DNA of 64,000 nucleotides from Neofusicoccum parvum. Taxonomy: Eukaryota > Ascomycota > Dothideomycetes > Botryosphaeriales > Botryosphaeriaceae. Location: assembly GCA_020912385.1 (NCBI GenBank), contig CP087215.1, positions 434,001 through 498,000 on the forward strand, given 5' to 3'. The notes under the pieces were generated by a model. That model was not told the DNA's origin. It saw only the letters and a list, made by a program, of their open reading frames with translations, and ran no database searches. Below, in pieces: positions 29,203-40,507 of the stretch (position 1 is the first letter of the stretch; each line of letters opens with the position of its first letter). Both the position numbers and the translations under genes were made by a program.

Positions 29203-31535
29203 CTACTGCGCGTCAACCAAACACCCGCCAAAGTATGCCGCCAGATCTTCAGTATCCTCCAACTCCCCCACATACCCAACATACTGATCCGGCCGCAGCG
29301 CCACCACGCAGCCCTTCTCCGGATCGACGCCGTAGTTCTCGTACGCGTGCCCGTGGCCCTCGTGGTAGCTATCGTCATCAACGTACACCTTCATGTAATC
29401 CCAGCCCCTCTTCTCGTCGAACGGGTGCAGCAGGTCCGGGAAATCGCGCAGCAGCTCCGTCTCGTAGCGCGGGGCGCTGTGCAGCGTGAGGATCTCGACG
29501 ACCGAGTCGATCTTCTGGGACGCCGGGGTGACGCGGCGCAGCCACGAGTCGGGCTTGTCGAGCGCGGCGGCGAAGCGGCGGATGCGGTCCTGCTGCTCGG
29601 GCAGCAGCGGGTTGCCGGCGAAGAGGACGATGCGGAAGCGGCCGTCGGCGGGCAGGCGCTCAGCGAAGTGCCAGGGGCGGGCGTCGGACTGGTTGAGCAC
29701 CTTGAACGAGGGCAGGCGTTTGCCAATCGCCGCGTTCGTGGCGAGGTGCTGCTTGCCGACCACTTGCTTGGTGACCTGGGTGGCGGACACGTCGGTGCCG
29801 TCGCCCTGCTCGGCGGCGTCGCCGGCTTTGGCGATGAGCATGGAGGCGCCGTAGTCGACGCTGAGGCCGCTGGTGAACATGTGGGCCTTCTGGAAGGTCT
29901 GCCGGAACTCTTCCATGCTGATGCCCTCGGTGTCGAGAATGTCCTTGGCTGGGCGCCCGCTGAAGAGCCGCGAAAACTTGTGGTCAAAGTCGATCAGGTC
30001 CTGCGCGATGCGACGGCGTTCTGACTGGTACGTCTTGAGGATACTCCGTGGCGAGCGGCCGTTTACGACGGATGCGATCTTCCAACCGAGATTGTATGCG
30101 TCCGCCATGGATACATTCATTCCCTGACCGGCCTTGGGGCTGTGCGTGTGCACTGCATCACCGGCTAGGAAGACTCGTTGATGGAGGTCAAAGTTCTTGC
30201 CAACTCTCTGGCCGATTTGGTAGCCCGTCCACCTTCAATTGCACGAATTAACCAAGGCTCCTTCATCTTGACTCTTCGGAGAGGGTTTGCCTGCTTACCA
30301 TTCGCAGTAGTCATGTGTGAGTTTGTATGGGCTAATGATCCTTTGTGCGGCCTTCAAGATGAGCTCAGGGGTAATCTTTGACCTGTCTGCCCTTCCGCTC
30401 GCATCAGGGACGACCTCCTTGAGCTGAATGTACAACCGAACGAGGCCCCTTTCCCGAGGAATGACCATCAGACTTCCCTCGTTAGCACTGTGAATAACAC
30501 AGCGATTACGGATGTCGGCTGCAGTAGATCAGTACTCGCTATAGTGAGCACCTCTTAATGGAAAGACTCACGGAAGTCAGTGATTGGGACCACGTCTGTT
30601 GAAAGATCAGCGTCAGCAAATGTCACTTGCTTTAGACTAGGTGCCAAGAAGATCAGCTTACCAAGGACACCCCAAATGTAATCTGTAGCCTCTCCCTCCA
30701 TCTCAAACCCGAGCTGTCTCCTGGTCCAACTATGCGCGCCGTCACAGCCCACCATGTACTTGGCCTTCAAAATCTCCGACGATCCCTCCCTCCCCGAGCT
30801 CTTCCGTATCAGATCATCCGTATCATCGGGAGATAGGTTACTCCGGAAAAGCCCGTCTGACAGCTTGGCGGTGCCCGAAGCCTGCGACTGCTCCGGGGTG
30901 GCCTCCTCTTCCGACAGGTGCCGCAGCTTGACCGTGATCGGGTACGCCGAAGCGTCTTCGACCAGCGACCCGTCGACCTCGAGGGACTCGGGAAGCACGC
31001 CGCGCTCGACCTCGATGTTGGAGTGCTCCTTCATGTGGTCGAGGAAGAAGCGCTCGATGCGGCCCTGGTGCAGCACGCACTCCTGGAAGCGCGAGATGCC
31101 CGGCGGCGTGTCCGGCACCCGGTCGGAGCGCCTGATGGTTCCTTTCTCGTCCGGATTCCACATGCACACCTGCACGCGTCGCGTCAGCCCTCCGCCGCTC
31201 GAGCCCCCGGGCACGCCTGCGTGGGCATGCTGGCAAATACCTCAAGCATGTGATTGGCCTCCCGCCACGCTCGGTGCGCGAACCCGAAGCTGTCGAAGAT
31301 CTCGAGACTGCGGCATTGCAGGCCGTCCGCTTGCCCGGCGAAGATTTTGGTGCCTCGCTTGTCGACGATGCGCGCGTTGATGCCGCAGCGTGCCATCCAG
31401 GCAGCTGTCATGAGGCCTGCCGGCCCGGCGCCCACTATGAGCCTGGAGAGTGCATGTTAGAACAAAAGCGTCAGGCGAAAAGGCCGAATTGGCATACACG
31501 TCGCATTTCGACTCCGGAATCGTCGGTGCAGGCAT
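29203..31535 (-). CDS. FAD-dependent phenol 2-monooxygenase-type hydroxylase
   Basis: Six exons (minus order): 31498-31535, 31241-31442, 30662-31169, 30572-30595 (24 nt), 30299-30518, 29203-30232; 673 aa. Splicing recreates the class A flavoprotein motifs: N-terminal dinucleotide fold CDVLIVGAGPAGLM (~11-24; GAGPAG 17-22), 'GCDGAHSWTRRQLG' (DG motif), 'VPITDFPDIRNRC', 'EWWTGYQIGQRVG' and the GD motif 'FLAGDAVHTHSPKAGQGMN'. The C-terminal ~200 residues form the thioredoxin-like dimerisation domain of phenol hydroxylases. The enzyme should ortho-hydroxylate a phenol to a catechol using NADPH and O2, in the cytosol or peroxisome; no peroxisome tripeptide is present (ends VDAQ). No catechol dioxygenase or regulator lies next to it, so the true substrate may be another phenolic compound. 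Confidence 0.92.
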
Positions 31536-32325
31536 AATTGTGGCTCTGCTGGGTAATGACGTATGTGAGGAGGACGGAAGCTGTCTTGGACAGTGGGGGA
31601 GGCGAGAGTGAGAGTGCTCCTCCCGAAAGCATGGGAGAGCGCGGTGGCAGGGCAGCTAAATAAGCTGCAGCTGGGCGGCGCGGAAATTTCATGACGACAG
31701 GCACCGCGGCGGGCGTGGCAGTCGGTACTTCCGGAAGAGGTCCGGGTGAGGCATTGCGGGGGATGAAGACGCGCTGTGGCGCTGTGGGGTCAGAGGGTCC
31801 GTGGTGGGGGAGCTCCCGATCTGCTTATTCGAGCGTGACAAAGCCGTCCCTATCCCTTCACGACGTCGACTGCGGTGGATCTGCATTTTGAATGCTCCAG
31901 TTGCCATTGGCCCGATGCTCGTAATCCTCTGGTACCATCGCCATTGGCCCACTGCGTCTTCGACGTGTACACAAACGCTTCTACTTCTCAGCGCTAGTTC
32001 CACTCTCTCGGTACCTGGACGCGGTAAGCGGGGCGACAAGACGCACGTCAGACTCCGGCCTGAAACAGTGCATGAAGCTCAGCGATAAAGTGCGGCAAGG
32101 ATGGGCATCCATGGCAGGCGGACCAGATGCCTTTGCGTGATTCGGTGTAGTGGGATGCATATTACGAGGCTAGATATCTATAGTAAAAACGGAGAGACTC
32201 TCGGGGTATCTTGATGTCCAACAAATCTGTTGGTTCAAGTCTCGCTCAAAACTCCAAACCCATGCTACCTTGGCAGTCTATCTCTCCCAGAATGAGACAA
32301 CGCCAAGTTTCCGCCCCCGACCCTC
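31536..32325. other. Intergenic region upstream of the flavin monooxygenase
   Basis: Holds the promoter of the minus-strand monooxygenase and the 3' flank of the AN1 gene, which has the same orientation. Frames on either strand are short and without domains. Confidence 0.45.
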
Positions 32326-33349
32326 TTATACCTCGATCAGATCCGGCACTGGCGGGCCAACACCCCTCAGCAACACAATCGTGTTTCCAGTCTGACACGA
32401 AACTCCAAGTTTCTCACCAAAGTCCAGCAGCCTGCCGCCCTCGACGTGGAAGATGCGAAGCTTGTTCTCTTCTCCGTCCCCTCTGTTGTTTACATTCTCT
32501 ACTTGCAGGGCCTTCGCTGCCATGTCCAGCACTCGGCCGACGCTCCATTCGGTGCTGTAGAAGAAAGCCCCGCTAGGATGCTTGGCGGTTGTCGTGTCGG
32601 CCGATGCTTCGACATGCAAGTACACCCGCTTTTCCGGAGGAAGCTTGGCATCCCCCTTCGCCGTCTTCTTCAGGTTGTTTATCGCTGCCGCTCGAGCTGC
32701 TGGCGAGTTGGCATTCCGACTGGAGAACGGTTTCGCCTTGGCTGTGCTACTGCTAGCCTTGGACGACTCCGCGACTGCCGCCTTCTTGCTCATCCCCCAA
32801 GCCTTGAGTTTCTCCAGCGCCGCCAGCCCGCGTTCCTTTTGTGACGACGGTTTTGCGCCTAGCGGTGTCAGTTTCGCGCAGTCGTGGTCCTCCCGCATAC
32901 GATGTTTCAGGCAGTATTGTCGGTTGCAGTTCGGACAGTGCACGCCCGGGTTGAGGGAGGTGTGGACCAGGGTCTTGCAAACGGGCGAGGAGCACTGCTG
33001 TTCGTGGGTGAGGATGTTCGGTTTCGGCGTCGAAGGCGTGGACGAAGGCGTGGACGAGGCTTCCCGGCGAGCGCGAGCCCATGCGCCAGCCTTGGTACAT
33101 TTGTGTGCGGTCTCTGTGCGGTGGTCCAGGCAGTACGTGCTGCATTCAAGGGTCAGTCTAAGCCGGGGCCAGACGGTATGAGCGGGACCTGAGTACATAC
33201 CCTTTGCAGCTCTCGCAGCGGAAAGGTAGGAAGTCGAGTTGATGGCAGAAAGCCATCTGACAGTGGGAACCGATAGCTTCAACGTCGCCGACAGACATGG
33301 TGGTGTAGCTTTGCGCTTCTGCGTCTTGCGAGGAGGATGGGTTCGCCAT
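32326..33349 (-). CDS. CUZ1: AN1 zinc-finger / ubiquitin-like protein (Cuz1/ZFAND1 type)
   Basis: Two exons, 33201-33349 and 32326-33139, 320 aa; the intron (61 nt, GTATGT donor) splits the first zinc finger at 'CESCKG/TYCLDHR'. AN1 finger 1 spans ~30-64 (C30, C35, C45, C48, C53, H56, H62, C64) and finger 2 spans ~98-136 (CSSPVC...CPNCNRQYCLKHRMREDHDC). A low-complexity Ala/Ser/Lys linker (~140-230) leads to a C-terminal ubiquitin-like domain (~235-320). This two-AN1-plus-UBL layout is that of yeast Cuz1 and human ZFAND1, which recruit Cdc48/p97 and the proteasome under arsenite and other proteotoxic stress. The 'ALEKLKAWGMSKK' helix is typical of the family linker. No stress-response element was confidently identified upstream. 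Confidence 0.9.
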
Positions 33350-33991
33350 GATGGGTGGCTGAGAGCGCAGGATTTATAAGGGTAGCGTGGCGCACGAAGA
33401 GAAAGGTGTCAGTGTGGTCGAAGGTCAGGCTGCGGCGCAGTGCGTAATCACAGGGACTTGGAAGATGCCAGAACGGGGCAACTCGGCGGCCAAGAGGCGC
33501 GGCGGGACCGACGCGTTCCCTCCGGAGCCGAGGGCGGTGAGAGAGATCGCCGCCTGTAAGGCTGAGCACGTGCATCAGCAACCGCGACTTTGATGGTCGT
33601 CCTTCGTCACCGAGCAAGAGATAGAACGTGATTCTGGTATGTTGGGGTGAAACTAAATTTTCTAACTGTCAAGTCAACGTTGCGGGGAGATAGTATGAGC
33701 CGCGCTCGCGACGTTTCTCACGCATGCTGACGTTGACTTCGATGCAACTCACCCACTCTTCACCGGGAATCACCACGCCAAAAGCGACTGATTCTCTGCT
33801 GAGGCCAATCTCGGCTAGCTGTTCCGTGCCTGATGAAGCCTGAGCTCGAGAGCTTGTGGTCGTGTCGAACGACGTAAAAACACCCCGTCCGCCATATCGT
33901 TTTTCTGTGGGATTTCTTTCCATCATTAAGTCTTCTCTTAACATGTTCCCATTCCATCTATGAAGTGACGCGTCTTTCTCCGACTCGCAAA
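33350..33991. other. Intergenic region upstream of CUZ1
   Basis: About 640 bp between the CUZ1 start and the EMC4 stop (both minus strand). No coding evidence; expected to carry the CUZ1 promoter and the EMC4 terminator. Confidence 0.45.
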
Positions 33992-34626
33992 TTACTGAGA
34001 GCTCCAGCCTAGGAACTGTGCCCGTTCCAGTGGTATCCTTTCCGACTCCCAAGCCAGCCAATCGCTCCTGGTAGTGGGCAACAGCCCCATCTTATTGACC
34101 TTCCAGATTCCAAGTGCGAGTGCCAGGCAGTTTGTGGCGACGAAGATGAGCTTGACGCCAAGCAGGCGAGACGAGGTGCCGGGGGTCTCGTAGTTGGCGA
34201 AGGTGCGGTTGATGTTGATCACGGCGGTGATGGGGTTCTTGAACAGCATGAAGACCATCATGATGGAAAAGATCTGCAGCGAGTTGCCGGTCATGTACAT
34301 GCCTAGCAGCAATCGTTAGCCTGGACGCGAATTGGCAACGACTCTCCCGGTGAAGACGCACCGACGGCGTTCATGGGCAGCTGCTTGGCCGGGGCGATGG
34401 CGAGCTCCCAAGCCTTCTTCAGCTTCAGCGTGTCCATCTCCTCGGTCGAGGGCGGCTTGCGGGCAGGAGGCTGCGGCGTCTTGGTGTTCTTGCTCTGCTG
34501 TCTCTGGGGCGCGGTGTAGCCGGGCGGATCGGGGATGCTGGCCTTTGCGGGCTGCGCGACGGCGCCGCCGTTCAGGTCAAGGACCCAGCGGGGCGGCGGC
34601 GGCGGAGCGGCGTGCACGACGGACAT
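33992..34626 (-). CDS. EMC4: ER membrane protein complex subunit 4
   Basis: Two exons, 34362-34626 and 33992-34302; 191 aa. Splicing gives 'AKQLPMNAVG/MYMTGNSLQIFSIMMVFMLFKNP', the most conserved stretch of EMC4 (DUF1077). Two hydrophobic helices lie at about 97-118 and 135-155; the N-terminal 80 residues are cytosolic and Pro/Lys-rich. EMC4 is part of the EMC insertase that places tail-anchored and weakly hydrophobic helices into the ER membrane. I start at the ATG opening MSVVHAAPPPPPRWVLDL rather than the further in-frame upstream ATG, whose extension is Arg/Ala/Pro-rich. Length matches known EMC4 proteins (~180-195 aa). It is divergent from the adaptin gene. Confidence 0.92.
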
Positions 34627-35068
34627 GGCGGCGATGGATGGGCGTCTCGCGCGGAGCGGCGGCGGCGAGGTGTCGTGGTGCGGGCAGGCGCGGGCGGCGG
34701 AGGAGCTGCGGTGGAGCTGGGTTGGGGCCCGGAGCGGAAGCTGGCAGGCCCGCGGCGGGCGTGCGCGCCGGGGTGGGCGGCGCTGGCGGCAGGCGGGTGC
34801 GGCCCCTTCTCGCTCACACAGGAACATCACCATCTCCAAGCACTCGCGCCCTCGACGACGCCCCTCGCTCGACTTCCTCTCGATCCTGCAGAAGCGCGCG
34901 CGTTGCCGCTCGAGGAATGGCCGGCGTGGTCACGCAACTTCGCAGATAACAAGCACACGTGGGCGCGGCACAGTCTCCCGGCCATCGATCCGGATTGGAG
35001 GGGGAAAGGGACAAGCTTGGAGGGGAGCACATGCATGTAGAGCCACACCTCTGGGCACAACCGCAGCC
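34627..35068. promoter_or_regulatory. Bidirectional promoter region (EMC4 / beta-adaptin)
   Basis: A 442-bp, GC-rich spacer between divergent start codons; the ATG of the adaptin gene has context CCGCAGCCATG. Several long frames cross it on both strands but carry no domain. Assignment is by orientation. Confidence 0.5.
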
Positions 35069-37629
35069 ATGAGTTCAGGCGGGCAGGATGCGAAGCTCTT
35101 CGCCCGGGTACGTCTCTCTCCACCCAGCCCGGCGCTACCCACCACGACGCCTCTACGCCCGCATCCACCGCCCCGCGACGCGCCCCAAGGCCTGCCCGCA
35201 GCCTTGGGCATGTCCATGTTCCCGCCGCCCCCATGTTTTCCGCCGCCATTATGTTCATGCCCGCCTTTGCCTACGACGGCCCTCACTTACAGTATCTGCG
35301 TTCTCCACAGGGCAAGGTCGCCGAGTTGCGCCTCGAGCTCCAGAGCGGCGGCAAGAAGGACAAGAACCACTCGGCCAAGAAGATCGCCCTGAAGAAGATT
35401 GTCGCCAACATGACCATGAGCAACAACGACATGGTCGCCCTCTTCCCGGATATCATCAACTGCATGAACATCTCGAGCCTCGAGATCAAGAAGATGTCAG
35501 TACGCACGGAAGCGCGGGCTGCCGGATTGCTGGAGGGTCTGCGGTGCTGACAGGATTGCGCAGGTGCTTTCTGTACCTGGTAAACTATGCGCGCATAAAA
35601 CCCGAGGTTGCGCTCAAGGCATTGCCCATCATCGTCAACGTGAGCTTCCCCGCTCTGCCAGATCCGCGCCACAAGCTGAACCCTGTGACAGGATGTGGAG
35701 GACACCAACCCCCTCGTACGCGCGCTGGCCTTGCGAACAATATCATACATCCATGTCCGAGAGTTCGTCGAGGCGACGGTGAATCCCCTCAAGCAGCTGC
35801 TGAAAGACGGGGACCCGTACGTACGGAAGACGGCCGCTTTTTGCGTCGCGAAGCTCTACGACCATGACAGACACCTTGTCGAGCATTCAGACCTCATCGA
35901 CCGGCTCAACAGCATGTTGAGAGACGAGAACCCCACAGTCATCTCCAGCGCGTTGGCAGCCCTCATGGACATCTGGGAAAGAAGCGAGAGCATCAAGCTC
36001 ACCATCGACTACGCAAGCGCATCCAAGATTGTGCAGATTTTGCCCGACTGCTCAGAGTATGTGTCCTGTCTTGGTATCTGAGGGCTTCTGCTAACCAGCC
36101 GCAGGTGGGGTCAAACCTACATTCTCGAAGCCATGATGAACTACGTCCCGCAGGACACAACAGAGGCCGCGCTCCTCGCCGAGAGAATTGCGCCGCGGTT
36201 GTCGCATTCCAATTCGGCCGTCGTTCTCACGTGCATACGAGTTATCCTCTACCTCATGAACTACATTTCCGACCAGAAAGTCATCACCTCCCTCTGTAAT
36301 AAGCTTTCGCCGCCCCTCGTCACCCTTCTCTCAAAAGGCCCCGAAATCCAGTATCTCGCTCTCCGTAACGCCCTCCTAATCTTGCAACGCCGGCCTGAGG
36401 TTCTCCGAAACGACATTCGTGTGTTCTTCTGCAAATATAATGACCCAATCTACGTCAAGGTGACGAAGCTGGAATTAATCTTCATGCTTGCGACGGAGCG
36501 CAACATCAAGGAAGTATTGACCGAGTTGAGAGAGTAAGCATCATTTAACCTCTGACGCCAAGGCCGAGCTAATCTATGCAGGTACGCCACCGAAATCGAC
36601 GTCGACTTTGTGCGCAAGTCTGTGCGAGCAATCGGCAAGCTTGCAATCAAGATCGAGCCTGCCGCAAGGCTCTGCATCAACACCCTGCTGGACCTGGTCG
36701 CAACGAAGGTGTCTTACATCGTCCAGGAAGCCACGGTGGTCATCAAGAACATCTTCCGCAAATACCCCAACCAATATGAATCCATCATTTCGACGCTGTG
36801 TGAGAACCTGGATTCCCTGGACGAGCCGGAGGCAAAGGCTGCCATGATCTGGGTCATCGGGCAGTATGCTGACCGGATCGACAACTCGGACGTCCTGCTC
36901 GACGACTTCCTCTACACCTTTGCCGAAGAGACGCATGAGGTGCAGCTAGCACTGCTCACTGCAACAGTGAAGCTTTTCATCCAACGTCCAACCAAGGGTC
37001 AGGAACTTGTTCCCAAGGTCCTCCGCTGGGCCACCGAGGAAACCGACAACCCCGACCTTCGCGACCGTGGCTACATGTACTGGCGTCTCCTTTCCTCGGA
37101 CCCCGCCACGGCCAAGAAAGTCGTCATGGGCGACAAGCCCGCCATCACCGCCGAGTCCGAAAAGCTCGACCCGGCCACGCTCGAGGAGATGTGCCTTAAT
37201 GTCGGCACGCTCGCTACCGTCTACCTCAAGCCCGTCAACCAAGTCTTCCGCTCCGCGCGGCAGCGCCGCCTGCAGGACTCATCCGCCCTCCAGCGCCACA
37301 CACTGCCGACAGTCCAGGCCGCGGCCAACGCCGCCAAGCAGCGCAGCCAGGCGATGCCTCCCGCGATCGACACGTCCGCTGCCACCGCCGCCGCGGCCAA
37401 CGGCAACGGCAACAACATGGCGTCAGCCGTTGACGCCGCAGACCTGTACTTCGCCGGCGTCGGCAGCCAGCAGATGTCCAACCTGAGCATCGCCAACGGC
37501 AGCGGCTTCGGCGGCAACAGCCCCGTCGCCGGCGCCCAGTCCAACATGTACGTCGTCAACCAGAACCAGCCGCAGCAGGTGTACCAGCCGGCCGTCGGGC
37601 CGGGGAATGGGGATCTGTTGCTTTTGTGA
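35069..37629 (+). CDS. APL2: Clathrin adaptor beta subunit (AP-1 beta, Apl2-like)
   Basis: Six exons: 35069-35107, 35311-35495, 35564-35639, 35692-36056, 36105-36533, 36582-37629; 713 aa. The adaptin trunk of alpha-helical HEAT-like repeats occupies ~10-600. Landmarks are [130 protein letters not shown] and [19 protein letters not shown]. The C-terminal ~110 residues are an Asn/Gln/Gly-rich hinge that ends in GNGDLLLL; no folded ear domain is present. AP-1 sorts cargo between trans-Golgi and endosomes with clathrin; some fungi share beta subunits between AP-1 and AP-2, which cannot be excluded. The final DLLLL resembles a clathrin-box-like motif (inference). Confidence 0.93.
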
Positions 37630-38500
37630 GTGTGAGCGAGCGAGCGGGCAGGACGGTGGTTTGATCTGGTGATGAGATGTAGAGCACAGTGAGGGATGAT
37701 TCTGTTCCGTGGTGGGAGGCCGGGCAAGGGGGAAGACGCACTGCTGGCGCCTGATGAAACTTGGCGTCGGTTGCGTGCGTGGCTGGCTGTTTATGGCGAA
37801 AGGTCTTGGGGGCTTGGAGTTTCTCTCTGCTGCTACCGAGTTGGGGGCGTGGAGGGATACCACTTCATTTCGTTTCTCTTCGCTTCTCTCTCAATTGAAG
37901 TCTTTTTTTTGGGTTCAATCAATCGAAGGGTTTTGTCTTGTGTATATATCAATGTAAAGCCTCTTTTTGTCCTGCCTCCGGTCGATTTTTCATGATCATG
38001 ACGAAGTCTTCTTTTTTATGAGGAAGAAACAAGGAAAAATTTGTTGTGTAGGTTTGGGGGTATCTCGTATGTACAAATGCAAAGCAACCATGGGTATATG
38101 TACAGCCGTTCCGGAAAAACACTTCATCCCATCCATCCGTCCTTCGTAACGTTTTCGACCGCGTCCCTCGTTTCCCTTAAACGCATCCATGAACGAACCG
38201 CTATCCTATCCAACCCTTGTCCGGTGGCGAACCTGAGACATCTGATCCTGTAAACGCCTTCAAACAGTAACGTACTCTACTCCTAGCAGTGATGGTAAGA
38301 CGATGAAGCCAGGTAGGCAGGGGGTATTACTTGAGTACAGGAAGGAAACAAAAACGTGACGAATCGAAACGAAAAGTCAGGACTATCCAAGCCAAGAACA
38401 AAAGGACAGGAAAGCGAAAGAAGGACACAAGGTATGAGAAAATAGAGGATGACGGAGGCGACCACCAACCAGCAACGACGTATGAGCAAGCGCAGTCAGC
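37630..38500. other. Convergent intergenic region
   Basis: Nearly 0.9 kb between the 3' ends of the adaptin gene (+) and the coiled-coil gene (-). Contains T-rich stretches (37,890-37,990) fitting polyadenylation regions. No gene seen. Confidence 0.5.
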
Positions 38501-40507
38501 TCAGTAATACCCGCTCTCCTCACCTTCCCAGCGGTAGTGCGAAGACGATCCGCGCCTGTGCCTGCCCGACCTCACATCGCCGATGAACCTCTGGCCTCTC
38601 TCCCGCCCGGATTCCCTCGCAGCGCCGGCAGCGCCGCCCTGCTGGGGCACCGCAACAGGCAGCCGCGACGACCTCTGCCCGTCGAGCCTTCTGGTCTCGT
38701 GCCTCAGACCGCCGCCGCCGACACCGCTCATGCCGAGGCGCGGGCTGTAGTAGTCGCCGCGCGAGGCGCCGGCGTTGAGGCCGTCGTACGTGTACGCCCC
38801 GTACATGCCCTCGACGAGGCGCTCGCGCTGCTCGCGCTCACGCCGGTTGGCCAGGCGCGCCTCGGCGTTGCGGATCTCGGCCTCGGCCTCGGCGATCTGG
38901 GCTGCGAGCATGCCGTCGACCTCGTTGCGCTCGCGAGCCATCTGCTGCGTCTCAAAGGCGTAGAGGCGGGCGCGCTCGGCCTCTTCGGGGTCGACGCCGG
39001 AGCTGGAGCTAGTGACGTTGGGGGTCGATGAGGAGTTCGTGGAGGCGAAGCGGACGACGTTAGGGCGGCCGGTGGTGCTGTTGCGGCGACGAGGGAGGGT
39101 GGTGGAGGAGTGTGAGGGGCGGCGCTCCCGCTTCGGGGGCCGTACGTTGTTGATGTTGGCTGCCTCGGTACGCTTCAGTTCATCCAGGCGACGGCGTCCC
39201 TCTGTGAGCTGGGCCTCCCAGTCGTCATCACCAGAGCTGTCAGCTGGGCCGACATCGACTGTAGGATCGTGGCGGTCCTCCGGCGGCGTGCGGGTTGCAC
39301 GCTCTTGTTCTAGACGGCGTCGTCCATCTTCAAACCGAGTCTCCCAGTCGTCGGCGCTGCGCCTCTGCTCCTCGTTCTTTCTCCGTCCCTCCTCGCGACG
39401 CTCCTCACGCTCTCTGTAGTACTTTGCCCAGTACTCATCTGCTTGTCGTTCCTTACGGAGCTTTTCGCGTTGCTCAAAGCGCTCGCGGTCGATGCGAGCT
39501 TGGCGTTCGTCTTCAGTCTCCGTGGGCTGGGTAGGTTCGTCACCCATGCGCAGATTGTTCAGTGAAGCGGAGAGCTTTTCGGCGAACTCGCGGTCGCTTG
39601 CAACTTGGGAGGATGCTTCAGATCGACTATTGTGAGACCTGCTGCTCGTAGAGTACGATGAAGCCGCTGGTGCAGTCCTGTACTCGAAGCTGCGAGAAGG
39701 TTGCTGAGTCACGATTGGTGGAGGAGCATTCTTACGATTCCGCCTCCGACTAGGTTCTTCAGGGGAAGGTGGGTCAGCAGCTGCCGGAGGTGCCGGACGG
39801 CGTGGCGGACCAGGAGGCCCCATCGGTGGGTCAGCTTGGGCCAGGGGGCTTGCGAGATGGGTGTCAGCACCGGCCTGGGGGCTGAGAAAGTGGTGCTCCT
39901 CTCTTCCCCGGGAATCCGGCCGGGTTGGTGTCCTCGTGGACGTTGAGAACGGAATGGAGGACGAGGGTACGGTCGCGCTGTAGCTCCTGCGATGCGAGTA
40001 TTGGTATGTCGGGCTGAGGTTGGCTTCGTGAGTGGCGGAGAGAGGAGACGGCGGCGCAGGAGAGAAGCTCCTGACACTCGATGACGAGGTAGCCTCTGAA
40101 GCAGCAGAGCTACCGTGGTACTTCTTGGTCCTTGTCTTGGTCTTCTCCTTCTTGGAGCCACCAAAGTCGAAGACGATCTTGCCGTAAGATCCCGACTTGC
40201 GATGGTGCTTGGGCGAGGAATGTGGCCTGAATCCAGCACTGGTCGGCGTAACCTCAACGACGGTGGCGCCGTCGACGGGCGTGGGCGGGAAACTCTCAGT
40301 GGCTGGCGACGGCAGAGAGGACTCGTCGGCGTAGCGGACGCGGGGCGAAAGGCGAGAGTGACCGGCTCCTTGCATAGTGCGTTCTTCGTAGGTGGTTTGG
40401 CGACAAGTCTTCCCGGTGCCAGCCAGGTGGCAGCGGCTCTTGACGTGCTCGAAGGTCTCTTTCCTGCCGTTGGGTTGGACGTAGGTGCGCTGTTCAATTA
40501 CGCACAT
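38501..40507 (-). CDS. Coiled-coil, intrinsically disordered fungal protein
   Basis: Intronless, 668 aa from the ATG opening MCVIEQRTYVQPNGRKETFEHV, an N-terminal block with Cys24 and Cys35-like spacing that I recognise in fungal proteins of unknown function. The frame is open 78 codons further upstream but that part is low-complexity. After a long Ser/Pro-rich disordered region (~60-300) there is a highly charged coiled coil (~332-405), two copies of a DDWE-x5-DGRRRL/EGRRRL segment (386-399 and 428-441), a basic disordered linker and a second coiled coil (~508-566, 'NEVDGMLAAQIAEAEAEIRN'). The C-terminus is Gly/Arg-rich. No enzymatic domain. Such build is common in cytoskeletal or septum-associated scaffolds, but no role can be assigned. 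Confidence 0.78.
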   Translation of the reverse strand: MCVIEQRTYVQPNGRKETFEHVKSRCHLAGTGKTCRQTTYEERTMQGAGHSRLSPRVRYADESSLPSPATESFPPTPVDGATVVEVTPTSAGFRPHSSPKHHRKSGSYGKIVFDFGGSKKEKTKTRTKKYHGSSAASEATSSSSVRSFSPAPPSPLSATHEANLSPTYQYSHRRSYSATVPSSSIPFSTSTRTPTRPDSRGREEHHFLSPQAGADTHLASPLAQADPPMGPPGPPRRPAPPAAADPPSPEEPSRRRNRKNAPPPIVTQQPSRSFEYRTAPAASSYSTSSRSHNSRSEASSQVASDREFAEKLSASLNNLRMGDEPTQPTETEDERQARIDRERFEQREKLRKERQADEYWAKYYREREERREEGRRKNEEQRRSADDWETRFEDGRRRLEQERATRTPPEDRHDPTVDVGPADSSGDDDWEAQLTEGRRRLDELKRTEAANINNVRPPKRERRPSHSSTTLPRRRNSTTGRPNVVRFASTNSSSTPNVTSSSSGVDPEEAERARLYAFETQQMARERNEVDGMLAAQIAEAEAEIRNAEARLANRREREQRERLVEGMYGAYTYDGLNAGASRGDYYSPRLGMSGVGGGGLRHETRRLDGQRSSRLPVAVPQQGGAAGAARESGRERGQRFIGDVRSGRHRRGSSSHYRWEGEESGYY
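39185..39352 (-). repeat. Two-copy coding repeat (DDWE..GRRRL) in coiled-coil protein
   Basis: Residues 386-399 (ADDWETRFEDGRRRL) and 428-441 (DDWEAQLTEGRRRL) share DDWE and GRRRL with one conserved spacing, separated by a 28-residue acidic linker. Old, diverged tandem duplication. Confidence 0.8.

Noticed and set aside
29203..31535. Possible phenol-degradation gene cluster
   Set aside because: No catechol dioxygenase, transporter or regulator adjoins the monooxygenase; neighbours are unrelated.
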